Shown: positions 1 through 4,804 of the stretch, in pieces
Numbering within the stretch: the stretch's first letter is position 1
Layout of the letters: each line of letters opens with the position of its first letter
From: Erysipelothrix sp.
Lineage (GTDB): Bacteria > Bacillota_I > Bacilli_A > Erysipelotrichales > Erysipelotrichaceae
NCBI GenBank assembly: GCA_012511085.1
Contig: JAAZGU010000127.1
Span: forward strand, 1 to 5,746
Direction: 5' to 3'
Length of the DNA stretch: 5,746 bases
Program-made: the position numbers and the translations under genes
The notes under the pieces: model-generated
Told to the model about the DNA's origin: nothing
What the model saw: only the letters and a program-made list of their open reading frames with translations
Databases searched by the model: none

Positions 1-188
1 GAACCCATAACGGACACTTTATGTCCTTTATACAAACCTGTGTAACCTAACATGTTTCGAACATCGTTAAAACACACAACATCCTCTAAAAATGTTTCCG
101 CAATAAACTTTGCCCGCAAGGGATCGCCTGGCATTAAAACAACCTTTGCGATATCTCCTTTTTTTGCACGATTATGTGGTGTACCCAT
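1..188 (-). CDS. deoD: Purine nucleoside phosphorylase DeoD-type, N-terminal part (3' end outside window)
   Basis: This cytosolic enzyme cleaves purine (deoxy)ribonucleosides with phosphate to the free base and (deoxy)ribose 1-phosphate in nucleoside salvage. Only the first 62 codons are present; the family is about 235 residues long. The start is clear: ATG at 188-186, preceded by AAGGAG at 200-195 with a 6-base spacer. The opening MGTPHNRAKKGD matches the hexameric DeoD family. His5 corresponds to the active-site His that DeoD lends to the neighbouring subunit. The phosphate-binding loop MPGDPLRAK (residues 19-27) carries Gly21 and Arg25, and a second phosphate-site Arg is seen at Arg44 in NDVRNMLGYTG. 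It lies 41 bases downstream of the second mgtE but has its own promoter, so it is probably a separate transcription unit. The family is certain; substrate range cannot be judged from this fragment. Confidence 0.95.
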   Translation of the reverse strand, partial: MGTPHNRAKKGDIAKVVLMPGDPLRAKFIAETFLEDVVCFNDVRNMLGYTGLYKGHKVSVMG

Positions 189-194
189 GTCACT

Positions 195-200
195 CTCCTT
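195..200 (-). promoter_or_regulatory. Ribosome binding site of deoD
   Basis: AAGGAG lies on the minus strand 6 bases before the deoD ATG (188-186). It follows a short A-rich stretch and sits well inside the leader predicted from the upstream promoter. Confidence 0.8.
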
Positions 201-215
201 TTTTAACATAGTCAT

Positions 216-245
216 ATTATATCAAACGCTCAGATAATTTGTAAA
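216..245 (-). promoter_or_regulatory. Sigma-A-like extended -10 promoter for deoD
   Basis: Read on the minus strand, TTTACA (245-240, five of six bases of TTGACA) is followed by an 18-base spacer and a perfect TATAAT (221-216). TGA directly before the -10 gives the TGn extended -10 element. The predicted start of transcription is near 209, leaving a leader of about 20 bases that holds the ribosome binding site. The -35 lies in the last codons of the second mgtE, so promoter and coding sequence overlap. No operator or hairpin is visible. The call rests on sequence match only. Confidence 0.7.
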
Positions 246-1591
246 AAAGTGATTGCAAGTGCGAAATAAATCAACAAGGCCAAGGCATCCACAATCGTGG
301 TAATTAAGGGAGCCGCCATGGCAGCTGGGTCTTGCTTCAATGATTTAGCAATCAAAGGCAGCAAACCACCAATCAATTTTGAAATCACAATCACAAAGAA
401 CAAGGTCGCCGAAACAACCACGCCTAATTTAAAATCAACATTATCCATGAAGAAGTAAACTCGAATCATGTTGGCAACAAACAAGACCAAACCTGATAAA
501 ACTGCCACTTCCAATTCTTTCAACAACACTTTGAAATAATCTTTGACGGACAGCTCATCGATCGAGATGCCACGAATGACCATGGCACTTGATTGTGAGC
601 CTGCATTTCCGGCTGTATCCATCAACATCGGAATGAAATAAGCAAGTGCTGGAATGATTGCCAAACGATCCTCAAAGTTTGTGATGATGTTCTCCGTAAA
701 TGTTGCGGAAACCATTAAAATCAACAACCAGGTTACCCTGCTTTTGGAAATCGTCAACGCGCTGCTTTCCAAATAAGAACTTTCAACTGGCACAATCGCA
801 GCCATCTTATGAATATCTTCCGTAACCTCTTCTTGTACGACATCTATGATATCATCAACAGTCACAATCCCAATTAAACGCAACTCATCGTTAACCACCG
901 GAATCACACTCATGTCATAACGCGCAAAAACCTTAGCAACTTCTTCCTGGTCATCGTGAGTTTCCACAAATACCATATCTAAATCCATCAAATCAGAAAC
1001 AAGCTCATCATCTTGGGCAAACAGGATATCACGCAAGGATATCGTGCCCACGAGTTGGCGTTGCTTATCAATGATGTAGCACACACTAATTGTCTCTGCT
1101 TTTTTACCTTGTGCTTTAATCTTAAGCAGCGCCCGCTCAATCGTATCCGTTGATTCCAACTCCACAAAATCAAGCGACATGATGGATCCGGCACTATCTT
1201 GAGGATAGGACAACAGTAAATTAATTTCATCACGCTGTTCTTTACGCGCCGCTAACAGAACATGCCGCACCACATTGGCAGGCATCTCTTCAAGGAAATC
1301 GACAATATCATCCGAATACAAGTTATCCAACATGGTTGTGATTTCACCGCTCGTAAAAGACTTGATGACGTTTTGTTTAACTTCTCGTGGTAAATATGTG
1401 AAAATCTCCGCGCTGATATCACGCTTCAATGTTTTAAATAAAAACAAAATTTCCTCGTTTTCTAGATCGGCAACCATCTCTGCCAAGTCGACCGTATTCA
1501 ATTCATCAAAAAGAGTCCGTAACATCTTGATGTTGCGTTCATGAATCAATTTTTGTAATAGCTCAACATTGATTTGATCTAAATCAAACAT
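230..1591 (-). CDS. mgtE: MgtE family magnesium channel, second tandem copy
   Basis: This is a Mg2+-gated Mg2+ channel of the cytoplasmic membrane, a homodimer in known members. The protein is 453 residues, the normal MgtE length. Residues 1-135 are the cytosolic superhelical N domain, with the acidic motif DDIVDFLEEMP at 94-104. Residues about 136-262 are two CBS domains; the second has DDQEEVAKVF (213-222) and IPVVND (230-235). The linking plug helix ends in TEDI (257-260). Five membrane segments follow, at about 285-305, 309-333, 361-383, 388-415 and 425-452, including the hallmark PMLMDTAGNAGSQSSAM (321-337). Asp435 in TTIVDAL matches the pore Asp432 of Thermus thermophilus MgtE. I chose ATG 1591-1589 because AAAGGAGGAG precedes it. 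An in-frame ATG at 1636 would add 15 residues that translate the ribosome binding site and overlap the previous gene. It is the last gene of the nudix-ddl-mgtE-mgtE unit, 13 bases after the first mgtE. No M-box riboswitch is possible in so short a gap. Confidence 0.96.
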   Translation of the reverse strand: MFDLDQINVELLQKLIHERNIKMLRTLFDELNTVDLAEMVADLENEEILFLFKTLKRDISAEIFTYLPREVKQNVIKSFTSGEITTMLDNLYSDDIVDFLEEMPANVVRHVLLAARKEQRDEINLLLSYPQDSAGSIMSLDFVELESTDTIERALLKIKAQGKKAETISVCYIIDKQRQLVGTISLRDILFAQDDELVSDLMDLDMVFVETHDDQEEVAKVFARYDMSVIPVVNDELRLIGIVTVDDIIDVVQEEVTEDIHKMAAIVPVESSYLESSALTISKSRVTWLLILMVSATFTENIITNFEDRLAIIPALAYFIPMLMDTAGNAGSQSSAMVIRGISIDELSVKDYFKVLLKELEVAVLSGLVLFVANMIRVYFFMDNVDFKLGVVVSATLFFVIVISKLIGGLLPLIAKSLKQDPAAMAAPLITTIVDALALLIYFALAITFLQII

Positions 1592-1596
1592 GGTTA

Positions 1597-1606
1597 CTCC
1601 TCCTTT
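1597..1606 (-). promoter_or_regulatory. Ribosome binding site that sets the start of the second mgtE
   Basis: AAAGGAGGAG on the minus strand contains a perfect AGGAGG (1604-1599), 7 bases before ATG 1591. Its first two A residues belong to the TAA stop of the first mgtE (1607-1605). It rules against the upstream in-frame ATG at 1636, which lacks a comparable site, and it suggests that translation of the two channel genes is coupled. Confidence 0.88.
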
Positions 1607-2963
1607 AGATACCGAGATACATGGCTGCCACCGCAAAATATACGATTAAAGCAAGCGCATCCACAACGGTTGTTACAACGGGACCACTCATGGAAGCGGG
1701 ATCTACCTTAAACACCAGTGCTAACAGCGGCAACGAGCCACCCACTAAGTTCGCTAAAATGATGGTTGCATACACCGTAAAAGACACCACCAGTGCCATT
1801 TGCCAAGCAACACTTGGCATGAAAATGGCAATCCGTAAAGTATTAACCGCAAACAAAACAAAACCTGTCAATAAAGACGATTGCATTTCCTTAAATAGAA
1901 CTTTGAAATAATCTTTAATATTTAAATCATCAACAACGATGCCACGAATCACCATGGCACTCGCTTGAGAACCGGCATTACCAGCCGTGTCCATCAGCAT
2001 TGGGATGAAACTATACAAGGTTGGTAAAATTAACAACAAGGTCTCATTTTTTGAAATGATGTGCCCGGTAAATGAAGCCGATATCATCAACACCAACAAC
2101 CATGGAATGCGACTCTTAAACATGTTGAAGACCGAGGTGTTTAGATAAGAACCTTCCACCGGCACCACTGAAGCCATCCGCAAGATATCCTCCGTGGCCT
2201 CTTCTTTAATAACGTCCAACGCATCATCGGCAGTAATAATCCCCACAAGGTTGTACTGATCATTAACCACAGGAATCGTTGCTAAGTCATAACGCACGAA
2301 GGCTTGCACAACTTCTTCTTGATCATCTTTGGTATTCACGGACACAACATCCGTTTCCATTAAATCCGCAATCAAGACCTCTTCATTGGAAACCATAATT
2401 TCCTTTAAACGCACCGTCCCTAACAAGCGATTCGTATTGTTGACTACAAAACATGTGTTGATGGATGCGGCGCTTTGTCCTTGAACACGCACTTTTGCCA
2501 AGGCACTTTTAACCGTATCATCTTCAAGTAACTCAATGTATTCTGTCGTCAATAAAGCACCCGCAGTGTCGGGATGGTAACTTAATAAGATGTTTAACTC
2601 ATGACGTTGCTCATATGTCGCATGCTTTAAAACACGCAAAACAATGTCATTGGGCATTTCATTTAAAAAGTCAACAATATCATCAAACTGCGCATGTGCC
2701 AGTAAATTCTCAATTTGCCCACCACTGAAGGTCTGCATTAAAATTTTCTGTTTGTCCAAACTGAGATAAGAAAAGATGATGGACATGCGATCATTTGGTA
2801 TCACCTTAAAAACATACACCGATTCCACAATGCCAACATCTTCCAAAAACTCCGCAAAGTCAACAGCCTGCATTTCTTGCGCTAAATAACTAAGCTGCTC
2901 TGTGTCCTTTTGGTGGATTAAGTCAAGAAATGCTTCTTGGGTTAGATCAAAAACTGAAACCAT
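1605..2963 (-). CDS. mgtE: MgtE family magnesium channel, first tandem copy
   Basis: This is a Mg2+ channel of the cytoplasmic membrane, 452 residues, with the complete MgtE plan. The N domain covers 1-135 with DDIVDFLNEMP at 94-104. Two CBS domains cover about 136-262, with DDQEEVVQAF at 213-222 and TIPVVND at 229-235. A plug helix ends in ATEDI (256-260). Five membrane segments lie at about 283-305, 309-333, 361-382, 387-415 and 425-451. The signature PMLMDTAGNAGSQASAM is at 321-337, and DPASMSGP (421-428) precedes TTVVDAL, whose Asp435 is equivalent to the pore Asp432 of the Thermus protein. It starts 9 bases after the ddl stop at ATG 2963-2961, with a weaker AAGGTG site 5 bases before. 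It aligns without gaps to the next gene from about residue 11 on. All gating and pore motifs look intact, so neither copy appears to be a decaying duplicate. Whether it pairs with itself or with the second copy cannot be told from sequence. Confidence 0.96.
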   Translation of the reverse strand: MVSVFDLTQEAFLDLIHQKDTEQLSYLAQEMQAVDFAEFLEDVGIVESVYVFKVIPNDRMSIIFSYLSLDKQKILMQTFSGGQIENLLAHAQFDDIVDFLNEMPNDIVLRVLKHATYEQRHELNILLSYHPDTAGALLTTEYIELLEDDTVKSALAKVRVQGQSAASINTCFVVNNTNRLLGTVRLKEIMVSNEEVLIADLMETDVVSVNTKDDQEEVVQAFVRYDLATIPVVNDQYNLVGIITADDALDVIKEEATEDILRMASVVPVEGSYLNTSVFNMFKSRIPWLLVLMISASFTGHIISKNETLLLILPTLYSFIPMLMDTAGNAGSQASAMVIRGIVVDDLNIKDYFKVLFKEMQSSLLTGFVLFAVNTLRIAIFMPSVAWQMALVVSFTVYATIILANLVGGSLPLLALVFKVDPASMSGPVVTTVVDALALIVYFAVAAMYLGI

Positions 2964-2968
2964 GACAA

Positions 2969-2974
2969 CACCTT
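2969..2974 (-). promoter_or_regulatory. Weak ribosome binding site of the first mgtE
   Basis: AAGGTG on the minus strand lies only 5 bases before ATG 2963 and shares two bases with the TAA stop of ddl (2975-2973). It is the weakest site among the three junctions of this operon, so initiation here may depend on ribosomes finishing ddl. Confidence 0.6.
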
Positions 2975-4130
2975 AAGATTTAATGCCACGCTTTTTAAAC
3001 GACGCCAACAAGTTGGTGTCATAGGATGAAATCATACGTTCTCGCTCACGTAAACGCGCAATCGCAGCATGAACCAAACGATCCATCAATTCACTAAAAC
3101 CGATTCCGTCTGCTTCCCACAAATAAAAAGCCAATGAACCCGGAATCGAATTGATTTCATTAATATAAACTTCGTCTTGCTTCGTGTCATAAATAAAGTC
3201 AATCCGCACGACGCCCCCAACATTTAAAACCTCACTTGTTAAAACAGAAAGCTCTTGAATGCGCACACTCAAAGCCTCTGGTATTTCAGCTGGAATCACC
3301 CGTGCTGTGGAAGCCATCCCCTTGGATTTTGACTTGCTTTGATATTTGTCACTGTATGATAAAATCGCATCGGTCTTCATCACTTCCTCACAAACGGAGG
3401 CCCGATATTGACCGTCTGCTTCCAAGGTTGAACAATTGATTTCACGCAATGCTTCTATTTTCTTCTCTACCAAAATCTTTTCATCATACATGATGGCCGC
3501 TTCGACCACATCGACAAACTCACGCTCATTTTCCGCAACCCCAATCCCAATGGAAGAACCCAGGGTTGCAGGCTTCACAATCAAAGGATAACCAAGCTCT
3601 TTGGCATGTGCCAAAATTCCTGCTTGATTTTGTAAATAGTTTTTCTTATAAAAATAAAACCACGGAACCACCGGTAATTTTGAATTTTCTAAAACATGTT
3701 TAAACAGCACTTTGTCTTGCCCAACAGCAGCCGCAATAACATCGCTTCCCACGTAAGGCACACCCAGTGTTTCACAAAAACCAACAATTGATCCATCTTC
3801 CGCATGCCGTCCATGGACAATCGGAATCACTAAATCAATCGATTTGTGTTTGAAAAACACACTACGCTTGACTGGTTTGACCACGACTTCGTTATTGATA
3901 CGCACCATTGAGACCAAGGTTGCCATTTTCTCTAATTTTTTTAAATCTTTATAGGCGCTTAAATTTCGTAAAACATCACCGCTGTACAAGTGCTTATCTT
4001 TTGAAAAATAAAGGGGCACAATATCATAAGCCTCTTTATCCAAAGCTTCCATGGCTTGAATCGCGGATATAATGCTAATTTCATGTTCAACGGATTGTGC
4101 GCCAAACATAATTCCAAGTGTTAATTTCAT
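2973..4130 (-). CDS. ddl: D-alanine--D-alanine ligase (ATP-grasp)
   Basis: This cytosolic Mg-ATP enzyme joins two D-alanines to give the dipeptide that MurF adds to UDP-MurNAc-tripeptide. The protein is 385 residues, somewhat longer than Escherichia coli DdlB (306). The N-terminal fold has GAQSVEHEIS (10-19), where Glu15 matches the catalytic Glu15 of DdlB. The first family signature starts at HGRHAEDGSIVG (106-117). The ATP-grasp region has VKPATLGSSIGIG (185-197), with Ser192 at the DdlB Ser150 position, and VEKKIEALREIN (221-232). The omega loop has Lys262-Tyr263 in SDKYQSK; the Tyr fits D-Ala rather than D-Lac specificity. Arg309, Asp311, Glu325 and Asn327 in RIDF and NEINSIPG fit the metal and phosphate ligands. 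After IPG the sequence is SLAFYLWE, with Tyr336 where DdlB has Ser281. The start ATG 4130-4128 has AAGGAG 9 bases before it and lies 13 bases after the Nudix gene. Function is firm; the exact substrate preference is inferred. Confidence 0.95.
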   Translation of the reverse strand: MKLTLGIMFGAQSVEHEISIISAIQAMEALDKEAYDIVPLYFSKDKHLYSGDVLRNLSAYKDLKKLEKMATLVSMVRINNEVVVKPVKRSVFFKHKSIDLVIPIVHGRHAEDGSIVGFCETLGVPYVGSDVIAAAVGQDKVLFKHVLENSKLPVVPWFYFYKKNYLQNQAGILAHAKELGYPLIVKPATLGSSIGIGVAENEREFVDVVEAAIMYDEKILVEKKIEALREINCSTLEADGQYRASVCEEVMKTDAILSYSDKYQSKSKSKGMASTARVIPAEIPEALSVRIQELSVLTSEVLNVGGVVRIDFIYDTKQDEVYINEINSIPGSLAFYLWEADGIGFSELMDRLVHAAIARLRERERMISSYDTNLLASFKKRGIKS

Positions 4131-4139
4131 ATTGACTTA

Positions 4140-4145
4140 CTCCTT
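4140..4145 (-). promoter_or_regulatory. Ribosome binding site of ddl
   Basis: AAGGAG on the minus strand lies 9 bases before ATG 4130. Its first two A residues are the last two bases of the TAA stop of the Nudix gene (4146-4144), the same stop/ribosome-site overlap seen at the next two junctions. Confidence 0.82.
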
Positions 4146-4743
4146 ATTCAAAATAGGTTGGCCGGTTATTAAAAAGGACATCGAACGCCGTTTTAATCTC
4201 TTGCGCGGTTGTTTTCTTTGATAACTCAGGCAACTGATTAATATTAAAATAGGCAACTTCAAGCGTTTCATGCGATGGCGTCAACTCACCATTGACATAC
4301 TCGCCCAAAAAGTAATGCACTGTCTCTGATACCAAGGTCGGATAATCCTTGTATTTCTCACGCTGCATGATCGCCAACAAACGCACAATTTTGACATGCA
4401 GACCCGCTTCTTGCTGGACTTCACTGACTGCTGCTTGCGCAGGTGTATCAAAGACGTCCACCCAGCCTCCGGGAACCGCCCACTTTCCATCCGAACGTTC
4501 TTTCACCATCAACAGTTCCTGATGCTCGTTAAAAACCAGCACGCGCACCGATAAATTCGGTGTCGGATAAATATCACGCTCATAAAAGTTATCCTTTTTT
4601 GGATAATTCTGTTGTCGCTCTAACATCTCATTGCTCAAGTTTTGCAGCTGCTTGTAATTTTCAATGGCATAAGGGTCTTTACTATACTTTAAGCCAATCT
4701 TACAAACACTCAAAACCTTCATCACATATTGTTCCCAGTGCAA
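4144..4743 (-). CDS. Nudix hydrolase with N-terminal helical domain (YjhB / CDP-choline pyrophosphatase-like), probable TTG start
   Basis: Nudix enzymes hydrolyse nucleoside diphosphates linked to another group, using Mg2+ or Mn2+. From TTG 4743 the protein has 199 residues. Residues 1-55 resemble the helical N-terminal domain of the YjhB-like family (HWEQYV near the start, then GLKYSKDPY at 17-25), and the Nudix fold follows from VRVLVFN. The Nudix box is at 93-115, GWVDVFD through SEVQQEAGL. It departs from the G-x5-E-x7-REUxEE-x-GU consensus: Asp for the first Glu, Ser for Arg and Gln for the first Glu of the EE pair, while the other two Glu residues are kept. The ORF extends to ATG 4767, but that codon overlaps the -10 box of the promoter and has no ribosome site. 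TTG 4743 has AAGG 7 bases before it and gives the family-like N terminus. It is first in the unit with ddl and the mgtE pair. A characterised relative in Bacillus cereus acts on CDP-choline; the substrate here is unknown. Confidence 0.85.
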   Translation of the reverse strand: MHWEQYVMKVLSVCKIGLKYSKDPYAIENYKQLQNLSNEMLERQQNYPKKDNFYERDIYPTPNLSVRVLVFNEHQELLMVKERSDGKWAVPGGWVDVFDTPAQAAVSEVQQEAGLHVKIVRLLAIMQREKYKDYPTLVSETVHYFLGEYVNGELTPSHETLEVAYFNINQLPELSKKTTAQEIKTAFDVLFNNRPTYFE

Positions 4744-4748
4744 AAAAA

Positions 4749-4754
4749 TCCCTT
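4749..4754 (-). promoter_or_regulatory. Ribosome binding site supporting the TTG start of the Nudix gene
   Basis: AAGGGA on the minus strand has its AAGG core 7 bases before TTG 4743-4741. It is separated from that codon by a run of five T residues. The competing ATG at 4767 is preceded by ACGTTATA, which contains no Shine-Dalgarno sequence. The site falls inside the short leader expected from the promoter at 4766-4793. Confidence 0.65.
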
Positions 4755-4765
4755 CTTCCGGTATC

Positions 4766-4793
4766 ATTATAACGTATTATGACTCACATTCAA
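4766..4793 (-). promoter_or_regulatory. Sigma-A-like promoter of the nudix-ddl-mgtE-mgtE operon
   Basis: On the minus strand, TTGAAT (4793-4788, four of six consensus bases including TTGA) is followed by a 16-base spacer and a perfect TATAAT (4771-4766). Transcription would begin near 4760-4757, giving a leader of roughly 15 bases before TTG 4743. It lies in the gap after murF, so the downstream genes need not depend on murF transcription. An imperfect 7-base dyad (4756-4762 with 4794-4800) flanks it but is weak. The call is from sequence match alone. Confidence 0.68.
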
Positions 4794-4804
4794 ACCAGAA
4801 TCAC

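Noticed and set aside
52..237. Plus-strand open frame opposite deoD
   Set aside because: It is antisense to clear DeoD coding sequence and the deoD promoter, has no ribosome site and resembles no protein I know.
1592..1636. Longer reading of the second mgtE from ATG 1636, adding 15 residues
   Set aside because: The extension overlaps the first mgtE and translates the Shine-Dalgarno sequence itself. ATG 1591 has a perfect AGGAGG and gives normal MgtE length.
1621..1911. Plus-strand open frames across the mgtE, ddl, Nudix and murF genes
   Set aside because: They lie opposite well-supported minus-strand genes, have low-complexity or unfamiliar translations and lack convincing ribosome sites.
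2964..2972. Mg2+ riboswitch (M-box) ahead of the mgtE genes
   Set aside because: The gap to ddl is 9 bases, far too short for an M-box of well over 100 bases, and none is visible in the other gaps.
4756..4800. Imperfect inverted repeat TTCCGGT (4756-4762) and ACCAGAA (4794-4800) flanking the Nudix promoter, a possible operator or stem
   Set aside because: The arms are only 7 bases with one mismatch and a 31-base gap, which is easily chance; no extension of pairing on either side.
4744..4804. Possible rho-independent terminator after murF
   Set aside because: No GC-rich hairpin followed by a T run is present. The five T residues before TTG 4743 follow the ribosome site, not a stem.
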